64,000 nucleotides of DNA from Sceloporus undulatus (GCF_019175285.1 NC_056527.1:122045520-122109519), one strand, 5' to 3'. Counted from the stretch's first letter, positions 25,613 through 44,792 are shown. A program made the numbers and translations. The notes: generated from the sequence alone by a model not told the origin.

Positions 25613-27316
25613 ATGTAGAGACTTGAACATCCTTTGTAGTGTGTTTAGGTTTGACTTGAAGAGGAGGTGAGACTGCATCCATCCTTTGCAAAGATCCATT
25701 CAAGTAATTTCCTCCAACCCAAACTTGCCCTGCTTTCTGCAAGATGGGAGGGGCTCAGTCTTTTTAAAAGTTTATTCTCCAAAGTCCAGTATGACCCACA
25801 TGTGGCACAGAAAGGTCAAAGCAGACCCCTCTTGGCAAACACAGCGGGTGAAGCCCAGCCTGGCTCTGGGGCTCTTTTCATTGTGTTTTACTTTGACCAG
25901 TCATAAATAGGTACAGTACGTCTAGTTTACAGTTTGTGAAACCCAGTTCCACAAGGAAAGTAGTTTCATAGTCAGGGAGCTGCTCTGCACATCCCAGAAA
26001 CATGTTAGGTAGCAAGACGATGCAAAGGTCAACTGGCCAGCCAGTGGCATACAACTTTTGTGCGGCCAGCAACATCAGGACCTGTTCTGCATCAAAGGAA
26101 TCCATCTTTGGGGATCGCATGCCTGTTGGGGACCTCAGCCTGACCAGCAGCGCCAAGGTCAGTGCGCAAGGAATGAGAGATTTACATGCCTGGGGACACA
26201 TGGAACCACAGCCGTGGCCAGGAATGGCAAAGAGGAAGAAGCTGCTGGCACCCAGAGGGCTGAAAGCAGAGGAGGTATGGCATTTGCACATTGCTGCATT
26301 GGCCAGAAATGGCAGATCTGCTTATTGCATGCCTCTTTGCAGGGGAAATGAAGGTATCAAGAGAGGATTCTTGTTTCTTTGCACACATACAAAGCTGGGA
26401 GCTCCCAGAGAGGCTCAGTGAGAGACCTGCAACAGTTCAGATCATCCTAATCCACCTCCCAGGCCTGCATCCCATCCACTAGGAGCATCTCCCAGTCCTC
26501 AACCAACAAACCAGGGAGGACTACCGTCAGAAGCTCCTGTCTTTAGAAAGGGAGAACAAAGAGGCCTTCAAGGAGGCGGTGGTATCTGGGAAAAGCCAAG
26601 GCAGACACCAGCCTACATTCCTCCAAGACGTAGGACTCCTATCCTTTGCAGACCCCAAAAGGATTCAGCTGTCCTGACCCCACTGAAAGCTAGCCTGTCC
26701 TATCCAAGTTGTGGTTAGGGGAAGCAGTTCTATCCATCCCCCTTTTAAAAATCTCCCAAGGAATTTCTTTAATCCCTTCTTGAGATTGCTTTGGAAGTTC
26801 CTAAAACTGCACATCCATCCCACTGCATAGGAGAACATGGCTTCCGCTCCCTTTGATAAAGGGTCCAACTCTTAACCCTCTTCTTACTGCACAGGTTTCT
26901 CTCTTGAGCCACGGCTAGGTTGCAAGTGTCCTCTCACTTGAACCATCATTTTCCCTGCATGGTTCACCTCTGGAAGTTGCCCCAAGGGAGGGAACATAGA
27001 TGTTCCTGGAAATGGCACTCAGGAGAGCCCAGGGGTGCCCAGCACTGCCCACTGGGCTCATCCCAAAATGCAGGAAAGCCTCCCTCTATTTCCTTGGCAA
27101 CAAAAAGGGTGGCCCAAAGGTCTCTGTCCCCCTCTTTTCTCAGCTCAAAGGTGCAAAGAAGTACAGTAGACTTCCCTGGCACCAAAGGGAGGGCAGATGT
27201 GCCCACAGCCTATGTGCAAGAAGAGGGACAGTGATAGTAAGTTGGTCACAAACTGGCGAAGGAAAGAGGGGCAGCACTTACTCCAGGAGCAAGCCCCCCA
27301 CAGCCCCCCACTCTCA

Positions 27317-35471
<8,155 letters not shown>

Positions 35472-35489
35472 GGTCCCCCCGGATCCCAG

Positions 35490-35560
35490 AGCTGCCAATG
35501 CTCACTCTCTGGCAGCTGAGCAGGGCATCGGGTTTTATTCCAGGCCCAGGGAAGGCGGGT
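35490..35560 (-). promoter_or_regulatory. Candidate ANKRD23 core promoter
   Basis: A TATA-like element (minus-strand GGAATAAAACCC, about 35531-35541) lies some 60-70 bp upstream of the ATG, with a GC-rich short leader between. A TATA-type promoter fits a tissue-restricted muscle gene. No reads are available to place the start. Confidence 0.35.
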
Positions 35561-35854
35561 TCAGGACCTAGTCCAAAGCTCCTACCCCAAAAACACCACT
35601 GTGCCAGCAAACTGGATAATTTGGGTGCTGTGTAACACCTGCTAAAATAACTTCATAACTGTAAAGGTTTGTAAAGTGTGAAGGGGAGGGAAGGGGAAGG
35701 ACGGAGATAGGATTCCCAGACCCAGAAGAGTGGAGGACTTAGCATTTTGAAGGTTTCAACTTGGGCAGAGGACTCTCTTCTCCAAAGTCCCCAGAAAAAT
35801 TGGCTGCAGTCCATTAGGAAGAAAATTAGCAAAGGCGAAAAGAACTTCTGGAAT

Positions 35855-36070
35855 ACAGTTGTGTTGGCAACTTATGGCGAACCTCTCATGGGGTTTTCTT
35901 GGCAATCCCCAACCTTGGCAAGGTTTATCCAGAGGAGGTTTGCCATGGCCTTCTCCTGAGGCTGAGAGTGTGTGACTTGCCAAGGGTCACCCAGTGGGTT
36001 TAATGGCCAAGCAGGGAATCAAACCCTAGTCTCCAGAGTTACAGTCTCGACACACAAACCACTGCACCAT
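35855..36070 (-). repeat. Sauria-type SINE
   Basis: AACTTATGGCGAACCTCTCA, GGAGGTTTGCCATGGCCTTC, CAAACCCTAGTCTCCAGAGT (inverted B box), AAACCACTGCACC. Confidence 0.8.
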
Positions 36071-36084
36071 GATTAGCTGGACAT

Positions 36085-36250
36085 TGTAGCATTTGACGAT
36101 GACTCTGGAGACCAGGGATCGAACCCTACTAGGTTGGGGATCCCCACTCGTTGACCCACTTGGGCAGGACACACTCTCTCAGCCTCAGAGGAAGGCAAAG
36201 GCAAACCCTCTCTGAACAAATCTTGCCAAGAAAACTCCAATAGCCTTTTA
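36085..36250 (+). repeat. Sauria-type SINE, truncated
   Basis: GATGACTCTGGAGACCAGGG, GCCTCAGAGGAAGGCAAAGG, ACAAATCTTGCCAAGAAAAC. It sits opposite the copy just before it, so the pair could fold back. Confidence 0.75.
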
Positions 36251-37034
36251 CTTTAACACATATAATGACAAATGGCAATTTGTGGTTTTGTTATGAGAAG
36301 CCATTGCAAAAACTAGTCATGGAGAAGAGAAAGAACAGGGGCTACCACCATATATTTTGCCCTACTAAGCAATTGGGAAGACACACGGGTTATACTCCGA
36401 ACACCTCCAGCCCCATAGATTTTTTCCTTTTACTGCCAAAGCCATGGTACCAACACAGGCCACGAATGGAAAGGGTTACAGGGATCCGAAAGCCCGGATT
36501 TTGTGTCACTAGGCTGCTCCGAGTTCGTGTTACAGGTACGAGGCTGGCAGGATGGAAATAGCCTCGAGATAGGATGATACTTAATCCCAGTGCGATGCTA
36601 TACAGTTTCTCCCTCCCTTATCCCTTGCTGTTGTCAAAGCCCTCAAGGTTAATGGAAAGAGAGGAGAGACTTTCTAGTTCTCCTTCAGGAAGTCCAAGCT
36701 TCTGTACTTTTGATGGGGACAGTTGAACCTGACAAGCGAATGGGTTGTTCCCCTTTACGGCTCACAGGGGGGGCACAGGATGCGCACGGTCCCTGATAAA
36801 GGGGATACCATGACAGAGTTGCATGACCAGCCATACTGGGAAGGAGGCATTGCTCACCTGCTTGCAACTCCCTAATGTGAGAGATGCCATTGGTACCCTG
36901 TCATGCCCTCCTCCTGTTTCTACCAGCATGCGGTAAAATCACGAATGGGCGCAAACTCAGCAATTAAACAGATACGTCTATTGAAAAATGGGAAGGTTTT
37001 CAGGGCCTTTCCTTTTCCAAACCTGGACCTCTTC

Positions 37035-37180
37035 TTTTAAGTATTTTGGGGTGTTTTTGGTGGGTTTTTGGGGACTCTGTGGCCATGTTCTAGAAGAGTT
37101 CCTTCCTGACGTTTCACCAGCATCTGTGGCTGGCATCTTCAGAGAATGTTCTACAACTACTCCATTTATGGATGGCTTCA
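37035..37180 (+). repeat. Interspersed repeat (family of 232)
   Basis: TTTTTGGGGACTCTGTGGCC, ATGTTCTAGAAGAGTTCCTT, GACGTTTCACCAGCATCTGT, GGCATCTTCAGAGAATG. Confidence 0.65.
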
Positions 37181-37742
37181 GCAGGTCTGCTTTTAAAAAG
37201 CAAATTTCCAAGCAATGCCACTCAGCTGGCACTTCTAGGCGCTGGCCGAGAGCTGCTTCGCGCAGGTTGGCACAATCCACCCTAATGTGCTTCACCATCT
37301 GGAGTCTGCATACTATACAAACAGGCCCTTGTGCACCGGGAGAGATCTACCAATGTGCTTTTAAATACAAAGCAATTTTTTTTGTTTGTTCGCTGTAGGA
37401 ATGAATGTTTTGGAGACCAAAATGTTCAGTCGCAATCTGCCAATTCCTTGCTTGTACGTGTTTGTTATTACTGGGCAAGTCAACCACGTAAAAACACACT
37501 GAAAGTCTCCAATATGGTCCCCCAAACAAATAGGTCGGCTTAAGCTTTGATATGAAATGAAAGTCCCGAAATAAAAGGTATTCTTTTGTTTTGTTTTGGC
37601 ACACCTATGTTGGAGCAGATATCGGTTTAAAAGAGGCGTTTCAATCTTTCTCTTTCTTTCTCTCTCTCTCTCATGCTTCTTCTCAGGAGGCACTTGAGAC
37701 CAGCAGGTTTGATAAAGCGTTGTACTAAAAATGATTTTAACC

Positions 37743-37748
37743 TTTATT
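37743..37748 (-). terminator. Possible ANKRD39 poly(A) signal
   Basis: AATAAA on the minus strand about 1 kb beyond the ANKRD39 stop. The intervening stretch includes a Sauria-type SINE, so a nearer site may be used instead. Confidence 0.3.
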
Positions 37749-38127
37749 TAAAAATAATCTGAATGATTAACTGTGGGGGCCCCGCTGGTCTAAACACTGA
37801 AGTCTAAATTTCAATGAAATACTGAAACCCAAGTTAATAATAAGCTGCAGGAGGAGATAACATGACTGCAGAGTCAAAATGGGAAATGCTAAAGGGGGGC
37901 ATAGAGGGAAGATAGGGTAACAAGGTTGCATAGAGAGAGATCAGCATCTCTTGCTGCAGCTCAACTCCAGTTTTGGCTAAACAACTTGATCCTAACATGG
38001 TTCCTCACCTACAATTAACACTGCAATGCTTCCTCTCCTTTCCATGCCTCCTAAAACTAGGCCAAGCATCGAGAAACAGCAACAACAGCCTTTAGCCATT
38101 TTTAATCAAGATGTTACTAAGCTACAA

Positions 38128-38345
38128 AGAGCCAGCATAGTGTAGTAGGTTTGAATACTGTATTAGGCATCTAGGCCAAGAATCAAATCCCCCCTCAGTC
38201 ACAGAAACCCACTTAGTGACTTTGGACAAATCACAGTCTCTTAGCCTCAGAGGAAGGCAATGGCAAACCTTAAGAAATCTTGCCATGAAAACCATTTGAA
38301 AGGATGCTGTAAGACAGCATCAACTTGAAGACACACAAGTTATTA
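38128..38345 (+). repeat. Sauria-type SINE
   Basis: AGAGCCAGCATAGTGTAGTA, GAAACCCACTTAGTGACTTT, AGGAAGGCAATGGCAAACCT, AACTTGAAGACACACAAG. Confidence 0.8.
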
Positions 38346-38755
38346 AGCCAGTGGGCAGGGAACATGTGGCTGGACTGCAACTCCCATCTACCTTCATCAA
38401 TGGCTATGCTCGCTACAGCCGATGGGAGCTGCAGTTCAACAACATTCAAAGGGACACAGGTTGTCTAACCCTGTTCTAAAGAGATCAGAGTAAAAAGTGA
38501 ATTTGGTTCACAGCTGCTTCTTTGCAATATCACAAAACAGCAAACAAAAGGGTAGCATGGAGTCCTTTGTCTACAAAAATGGTCCTCAACCTTTGGCCTT
38601 CCCGTTGTTTTGAAGGTCAGTTCTGAGAAGCCCCAGCCAGCAAGACTAATGGTAAGGGCTTCTGGGGGCCAAAGTGCTAAACATCTGGAGAGCCCAAGAT
38701 TGAGAAATGTGGACGTAAGAGAACAGTTTGGCTTTCTGAGTCCTCAACAAATAAG

Positions 38756-38905
38756 TCACTGGTTTGAAAGTTGCCTCCTCAGATCTTCGTTCTTGTCAGG
38801 AACTAAGTCGCAGGCGTACCGGAGGCTCTTGTCTTGCATGTGCCTCAGCTCTGTGTTATGCTCCAGCAAAAGATGGCAAAGTTCATGGTGTCCGTTCTCT
38901 GCTGC
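38756..38905 (-). CDS. ANKRD39: ANKRD39 coding exon 4 and stop
   Basis: Encodes [20 protein letters not shown], then [20 protein letters not shown], then DLRRQLSNQ and TGA. Matches the human end ..CDLLPCNSDLRDLLSS in pattern. Confidence 0.94.
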   Translation of the reverse strand, partial: AAENGHHELCHLLLEHNTELRHMQDKSLRYACDLVPDKNEDLRRQLSNQ

Positions 38906-40652
38906 CTGGAGGAAGAGAAGGAAAGAGAGAAGTATTGGCCCTTGGTTTTCCACTTGAAAAGGCCTCTCAGGAGAGAGACATTAATAAAAGAGCGAACATG
39001 GTGTAGTGGTTTGAGAGTTGGACTACAACTCTGATGATCAGAGTTTGATTCCCTGCTCACTTGGTCATGGAAACCCACTGGGTGACCTCAAGCACATCAC
39101 ACTATCTCAGTCTGAGGGGAAGGCATGCTTCCTCTGAAGAAGTCTTGCTGAGAACCCCCAAAAAACAGCTGGAAGGTAACATGTTTTTTATGGTGTCCAC
39201 AATCATCCTCTGCAGAGGATGATGTCTTTGTGCACACAACTGCAATAACATAGCCAAATGCTATCTAACCATCCCTGTCCCCCCCCCCCCAATCCCTGGA
39301 CACTAAATGGCTGTCTGTGGGTACCTTGTGGCACAGAGGTAAATCAGGTGTGTGGAGAGAAGGAGAAAGTACATCTGCCCGTTTAATGCAGGATCTCAGC
39401 TCATTCCATCAACCCCATTGCAAACTGAGCCTGAGACATGTGATCTCCCTCCTCATAGGCTAAACTATGTGACCACACCGAGTGCCACATGCAATCCAGA
39501 AAAGGTAAAGGAGATATTCTTTGCATCAGACCTTGTGCAGGGAGGTCTTCCCCTCGTCGTCAGTGGCAGCCGGGTCGGCTCCGTGGGCCAGCAGAAGTTC
39601 AGCTATGTCTGTGTGGCCACAGTAAGCGGCTCGGTGGAGTGGAGTGGCTCCACCGTGGGTTTGGGAATTGCAGAGGGCTCCTCTCTCCAGGAGGAAATGG
39701 CAGACGTCGTAATGCCCATGGCGGCTGGCATAGTGCTGGAAGGCAGAAAATGTGATGTTTAGGAGCATAGTGCTGGGATTGGCCAAATCAGACCAAAGAG
39801 ACCATAGTGGCCAACCTATCCCCCTAGGTTTGCACCTTTCGACACCCTTCACACTGGGCTCTTGGATGCACATACCAAAGCAGTGTATCCAAAGGCATCC
39901 GGCTCACTGGGGTTACCGTGATTCAGGATGTGCCTTTTGACCTTCTCAAGGTCCCCGTTCAAAGCAGCACACCAAATCCCTAGACAAAAAGAATGTTTTA
40001 TTTATTTTTTAATCAATTTCCTGATTAATCCCATTCCAATTGCCTCTGGAGTAGGCAATTAACGCCTTAAAAACAGAGCTGCAATGCTTAATCCACTCAT
40101 CATCCAAAAAGCTGTGCTCTCTAAATGAACTAGGCATCAGAAAAAAATATTATCAGAGAACAAATACCTCTAAAAACTACATTAGCAGCTATTCCATCTG
40201 AAAAGAGTCATTTCCTTTCACTCATATGCAAAAGGAACACCCACTTCTCAAATAAAGCCTCCTCTAAGGCTGTGTCTACACTGCAGAATTAATACAGTTT
40301 GACACCGCTTTAACTGCCATGGCTCAATGCTATGGAATTCTGGGGTTTGTAGTTTGGAGAGACATTTAGCCTTCTCTAAATGGTGCCACAACAAACTACA
40401 AATCCAAGGATTTCATAGGCTGGAACCATGACAGTTAAAATGGTGTCAAACTGCACTAATTCTGCAGTGTAGACGCAACCGTAGTTTCCTTGTCCTTCTC
40501 TCTGCTCTGAACACATCCGCAAGAGAACCACTCCAGAAAACCTCTATACCTCTCTCGAAATCCATCTCATCCAGAGTCTGGTGGACGCTTGGCACTGCCA
40601 TCTGATGGGAGCAGCAAGAGCCATCCTTGCCATGCTCTGGGGACGAAGCCAT
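38756..40652 (-). CDS. ANKRD39: ANKRD39, small ankyrin repeat protein (4 coding exons)
   Basis: Coding exons in gene order: 40550-40652, 39876-39979, 39532-39735, 38756-38905; 186 residues, against 183 recalled for human. The protein is almost all ankyrin repeats (about residues 35-165), with [11 protein letters not shown], then [20 protein letters not shown], then [20 protein letters not shown], then [20 protein letters not shown]. Its cellular role is poorly known, so none is assigned. The N-terminus [20 protein letters not shown], then [12 protein letters not shown], matches human CCSHPSAVL...[12 protein letters not shown]. All frames are clean. The exon 3 donor is a weak GTCTGA. A 3' splice site at 40721-40722 just upstream of the ATG exon implies an untranslated first exon. 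Confidence 0.95.
38988..39172 (+). repeat. Sauria-type SINE, tail deleted
   Basis: GAGCGAACATGGTGTAGTGG, GAAACCCACTGGGTGACCTC. In ANKRD39 intron 3. Confidence 0.8.
39532..39735 (-). CDS. ANKRD39: ANKRD39 coding exon 3
   Basis: 68 codons with two repeats: [20 protein letters not shown], then [20 protein letters not shown], then [20 protein letters not shown]. Acceptor TTCCAG; the donor AAG|GTCTGA is weak after the GT. Confidence 0.94.
39876..39979 (-). CDS. ANKRD39: ANKRD39 coding exon 2
   Basis: Encodes [20 protein letters not shown], then [15 protein letters not shown], the first ankyrin repeat. Acceptor GTCTAG, donor TTG|GTATGT. Confidence 0.94.
40268..40480. mobile_element. Palindromic MITE, best copy
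   Basis: Inverted ends GGCTGTGTCTACACTGCAGA and TCTGCAGTGTAGACGCAACC. Arms continue ATTAATACAGTTTGACACCG, CTTTAACTGCCATGGCTCAA, TGCTATGGAATTCTGGGG, meeting at ACAACAAACTACAAATCC. I found no clear target duplication, so the superfamily is open. In ANKRD39 intron 1. Confidence 0.85.
40550..40652 (-). CDS. ANKRD39: ANKRD39 coding exon 1
   Basis: Encodes [20 protein letters not shown], then [14 protein letters not shown] plus one base of Gly. Donor GTATAG. The exon likely extends 5' to 40720, where the minus strand reads a pyrimidine tract and GCAG. Confidence 0.93.
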
Positions 40653-41299
40653 CCTTGACCACTCTCCTTGGGGTTTCGTTCTCATCCAAATGCTACATCC
40701 GTGAGGAACGGCTATGGACCCTGCAATGGGGAAGACACAGGCTGTGTTATATAGAGTGACACATTTCCAGAAAAGCAAGTGGAAATCTTATTTTAGCCAC
40801 TGGAAGAAGAATACTGCTATAATCTGAGGCCACCATATGCAACCTAGGGCTCATTCCCACTTACTGTACCATTTCCCTGTTGAGCATCCAGCCACTGATG
40901 AAGGGTATGGCTGGGAGGAAGCTGGACATCAGCAGCTCTGCAAAAGTTATTCTATTGTGTTTTTATGGGGGAAATTTAGGATGCAAATGCCACAGGAGAT
41001 AGAAGTTCTCCTCTATGGGGTGACGCATAGGATCAAGCTTCACCCAGACATTTCTCTCATGTCTCATCATCGCAAAACATTTGCAGTTTTAATGCTCAGA
41101 GCAGGCTCCGTTTCCAAAATTTCCCCGGAGTCAAGCGCCAGATGCCAAAGTGAGCCACCGCTTCATACAGAAAGCATGTGCTTTGCATGCAAACAGCCCT
41201 CAATCGAAATCCCTGACATGACCAACTTGGGCTGGATGGAGGGGGGGAGAATAATTGGGGGGTTGATTTTTAATATGTATATATATTGCATTAACTTGT

Positions 41300-41375
41300 A
41301 GGGGTGCATCAACACTGTAGACAAAACTACAAACCCAGGATTCCACAAGATGATGTTAAACTGCATTATTTCACA
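41300..41375. repeat. Degraded palindromic MITE
   Basis: GGTGCATCAACACTGTAGAC, ACTACAAACCCAGGATTCCA, TTAAACTGCATTATTTCAC. Confidence 0.5.
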
Positions 41376-41456
41376 TTAATGCAATATATATAGGTTGAAA
41401 AAAGGCCTGGATTTTAAAAAATAAACCCAAACAACCCTTCTTTTTTTTCCTTTTAA

Positions 41457-41460
<4 letters not shown>

Positions 41461-41494
<34 letters not shown>
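41461..41494. repeat. TG microsatellite
   Basis: About 17 TG units. Confidence 0.95.
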
Positions 41495-41495
<1 letters not shown>

Positions 41496-41650
41496 TTTAA
41501 ACACTAAAAAGGGTTATTGGGTGACACCATCCCATGGAAACCTGGGATCCGTTTTGTTTGTTTTTTGTTTGTGTGTGTATACACTGTAGAACTAATGCAG
41601 TTTAACACCATCCTGTGGAATCTTGGGATTTGTAGTTTTGTGTTTATGTA

Positions 41651-42545
41651 GAATCATAGAATCATAGAATCATAGAGTTGGAAGAGACCGCAAGGGCCAT
41701 CCAGCCCAACCCCCTGCCATGCAGGAAATCACAATCAAAGCATCCGCGACAGATGGCCATCCAGCCTCTGCTTGAAGACCTCCAAGGAAGGAGACTCCAC
41801 TACACTCTGAGGGAGTTTGTTCCACTGTCGAACAGCCCTTACTGTCAGGAAGTTCCTCCTAATATTGAGGTGGAATCTCTTTTCCTGCAGTTTGCATCCA
41901 TTGCTCCGAGTCCTAGTCTCTGGAGCAGCAGAAAACAAGCTTGCTCCCTCCTCAATATGACATCCCTTCAAATATTTGAACAGGGCTATCATATCACCTC
42001 TTAACCTTCTTTTCTCCAGGCTAAACATCCCCAGCTCCCTAAGTCGTTCCTCATAGGGCATGGTTTCCGGACCTTTCACCATTTTAGTCGCCCTCCTTTG
42101 GACACGCTCCAGTTTCTCAATGTCCTTTTTGAATTGTGGCGCCCAGAACTGGACACAATATTCCAGGTGGGGCCTGACCAAAGCAGAATAGAGTGGCACT
42201 ATTACTTCCCTTGATCTAGACACTATACTTCTATTGATGCAGCCTAAAATCGCATTGGCCTTGTTAGCTGCCGCATCGCACTGTTGACTCATGTTCAACT
42301 TGTGGTCTACTTGGACTCCTAGATCCCTTTCACATGTTGTCTCCTTTAGCCAGGTGTCCCCCATCCTATATCTGTGCATTTCATTTTTTCGCCCTAAGTG
42401 CAGTACCTTACATTTCTCCCTGTTGAAGTTCATTCTGTTTGCTGTGGCCCAGCTTTCTAGTCTATTCAGGTCATTTTGAATGTTGATCCTGTCCTCTGGA
42501 GTATTAGCAATTCCTCCTAATTTGGTGTCATCTGCAAATTTGATA
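41651..42545 (-). mobile_element. CR1 LINE, 5'-truncated, with open reverse-transcriptase C-terminus
   Basis: On the minus strand one frame stays open for about 270 codons from the reverse-transcriptase catalytic motif FADDTKLGG through NRLESWATANRMNFNREKCK, ERDLGVQVDHKLNMSQQCDA, PLYSALVRPHLEYCVQFWAP and RNFLTVRAVRQWNKLPQSVV to the usual CR1 end EVFKQRLDGHL. The 3' end has the AATCATAGAATCATAG octamer-type repeat and GGTTGGATGGCCC-type tail. The upstream half of ORF2 is absent. It inserted between ANKRD39 coding exon 1 and the proposed noncoding first exon. The open frame suggests a young copy. Confidence 0.93.
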
Positions 42546-42559
42546 AGTATGCTAATTTG

Positions 42560-42769
42560 ATAAGTATGTGTGTATATGTACACACACACAATATATATAT
42601 ATATATATATATATACTAGGCTTTCATAGCATGATGTCACCCAAAAACACTTTTTTGTTAATTACACACACACAAACACACATACAGAGTTTAAACAAAA
42701 AAAGAAAGGCTGTTTGGGCTGTGTGTGTATATATAGATTGTAATAGTGTGTGTGTGTGTGTAGATACAT

Positions 42770-42801
<32 letters not shown>

Positions 42802-42933
42802 TATATACTGCAGTGTTTGTGTGTATATATATATTGTTTATAGTGTATGTGTGTAGATATATATATATATATAGCATATACTAGTGTGTTTGTGTGCATA
42901 TATTTATATATATTGTATATACTGCAGTGTGTT

Positions 42934-42971
<38 letters not shown>

Positions 42972-43015
42972 GTATATAGTGTATGTATATGTGTGTGTGT
43001 ATATATTGCATTAAA
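42560..43015. repeat. Compound CA/TA/TG microsatellite cluster
   Basis: At least five CA or TG runs alternating with TA runs over about 450 bp, next to the 5' break of the CR1 copy. Open frames across it are spurious. Confidence 0.9.
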
Positions 43016-43019
43016 TGTG

Positions 43020-43115
43020 AATATACTCTGTAGAAACAATACAATTTAACACCATCTTATGGAATCTTGGGATTTGTAGTTTTAACCAAAAACTACAAAT
43101 CCCAGGATTCCATAG
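43020..43115. mobile_element. Short palindromic MITE
   Basis: Inverted halves CAATTTAACACCATCTTATG, GAATCTTGGGATTTGTAGTT and AACTACAAATCCCAGGATTC, CATAGGATGTTGTC. Confidence 0.65.
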
Positions 43116-43205
43116 GATGTTGTCACCCAAAATCCCTTCTTTTTTCCTTTAAACTAATTAAGAGTTTGTGGGCTTTATATTTTGCAATGCAGGGTTTTTC
43201 CTCAC

Positions 43206-43450
43206 CCTAGAAGGGAAAAAAACCTCATTTCCCCTCCCAGAATCCCCCATGAGTCACGTGACGTAGTGGCTGCTTCCCTGTAAAAGCCCCCCTCCCTCCC
43301 TTCAGTGGCAGCCGCCATTTTACCTCTCCCCATCCACCGACCTCCGTCCTGTCCAATCAGAGAAGAGCTGGGCGGAGCAACGTGACGTAACAGCTTGCGG
43401 AGAAAAAAAATAATACTCATGTTTCGGGGGCGGAGTTAGAGCGGTCCCGC
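43206..43450 (-). promoter_or_regulatory. GC-rich promoter, probably of ANKRD39 with a noncoding first exon
   Basis: Reading the minus strand: GC box near 43431, CRE-like TTACGTCA (43383-43390), GC box (43370-43375), CCAAT box as CTGATTGGAC (43351-43360), a YY1-type AAATGGCGGC (43311-43320) where a start site is expected, a palindromic TCACGTGA E-box (43254-43261), then a splice donor G|GTGAGG at 43205. The next splice acceptor on this strand that fits is at 40721, in front of the ANKRD39 ATG exon. The assignment to ANKRD39 is inferred. Confidence 0.55.
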
Positions 43451-43469
43451 TTGCAGTAACGCCAGGTCG

Positions 43470-43483
43470 CCATTAGAGGGCGC
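43470..43483 (+). promoter_or_regulatory. CTCF-like site
   Basis: CCATTAGAGGGCGC matches the CTCF core CCASYAGRKGGCRS at 13 of 14 positions and lies next to the promoter at 43.2-43.45 kb. Binding is untested. Confidence 0.35.
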
Positions 43484-43539
43484 AGAGAACTCAGGAATGG
43501 TTAGGAACTATTGGATGGTTCTTTCCCGACTCCTGCATC

Positions 43540-43640
43540 TGCACTGCAGAATTAATGCACTTTGATACCGCTTTAACTCCCAAGGCTCCATGCTATGGGA
43601 TCCTGGGATCTATAGGGGGCGTTGGGGGGCGATATATTTA
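43540..43640. mobile_element. Palindromic MITE, left half
   Basis: GCATCTGCACTGCAGAATTA, ATGCACTTTGATACCGCTTT, AACTCCCAAGGCTCCATGCT, then broken by other sequence. Confidence 0.65.
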
Positions 43641-43674
43641 GGCTTCCCTGTCAGAGAGCTCTGGACTCACATCA

Positions 43675-43905
43675 GATTACAAATAATAATCATAATACTG
43701 ATAGAAATTATAATAATATATTATATGTAATATAACTAAATATAATAATAATAGGAATTATAAGAATATATTATAAGGGATATAAGTAAATATAATAATA
43801 ATAATAATAATAATATAAAATTTATAAGAATACATTATAAAGAATATAATAATAATAATATAAGAAATTATAAGAATATATTATAATTATTATGATGCTA
43901 TGATT
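43675..43905. repeat. AT-rich ATA/AAT repeat region
   Basis: Imperfect AATAATAAT and ATTATAAG repeats over about 230 bp. Confidence 0.85.
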
Positions 43906-44150
43906 CTATATGCAGGTGGCCATCTAAACTCAATAGCTCTTACCATCATTAAGTTCCTCCTGATGTTGAGCTGGAATCTCTTTTCCTGGAGCTTGCATCC
44001 ATTGCTCCCTTGTGTCCTATTCTCTGGAGCAGCAGAAAACAAGCTTCCTCCCTCCTCAGTATGACATCTCTTCAAGTATTTAAACAGGGCTATCATATCA
44101 CCCCTTAACCTTCTCTTCTCCAGGCTAAACATCCCCAGCTGCCTAATAAG
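43905..44150 (-). mobile_element. CR1 LINE 3' fragment
   Basis: Minus-strand LGMFSLEKRRLRGDMIALFK, then CKLQEKRFQLNIRRN, the same segment as in the 41651 copy. Degraded at its ends. Confidence 0.88.
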
Positions 44151-44792
44151 CTTTCCTCCTATTATTTTAATAGCACTGTGAATTAGAGGGACTTGCAACA
44201 GGTGTGACTTGCCTTGCAGGTTCTACCTGTTGAAACCCCTGCTTCCATACAGTTATCAAAAGCGCATAAGCCTTATCTTCTTTTTTCACCCTCCAGACAA
44301 ACCTGAGCTTCAGCGCATCCTGAAGTGGGACTCGTTTTCGTCTGGATTGCAACTCCCAGCATTTTTGGTGGAGGCTACAAGGGATTGCAGTCTTTCAGCA
44401 TCAGGTGAGTTCCACACCTAAATTTCCTTGATCTCAGGCCCAGAATTGCCTTCTCTAGACCTCGGGGTGAAGGGGAAAAATCTGAGGGTGAGAGTACCGC
44501 CTGGAAAATTGTGTACAATATACATTTTCCCCATTGATTAGACTTGGTTTTGATATCTCTGGGGCATAATCTGTGCAGTTGCAGTTGATGCAAAACAGGG
44601 GTGCATTTATGGAGGGAGGCTGCAAAATTAAGGTGTTTCCCATCATTTCCCATCATCCCCCCCCACATTTAATTTTGACGGACTGCAGCTCCTAGCATCC
44701 ATCATCATTGCCTCTGCAGTGGGATTGAAAGAGATAGTTGTTGTTAGCCTGTTTCAGCATAAAAAAGACATAAGTAGCACCTTTGAAGCTAA

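Larger units (their letters stand above)
35475..38125. other. ANKRD23-ANKRD39 intergenic stretch
   Basis: Contains the SINE pieces and repeat listed separately, a CT-rich run (37636-37680) and otherwise unique sequence. No further gene seen. Confidence 0.45.

Noticed and set aside
41735-42640. 300-codon open frame on the minus strand as a host gene
   Set aside because: It has the reverse-transcriptase motif FADDTKLGG and the CR1 ORF2 C-terminus, so it is a LINE remnant.
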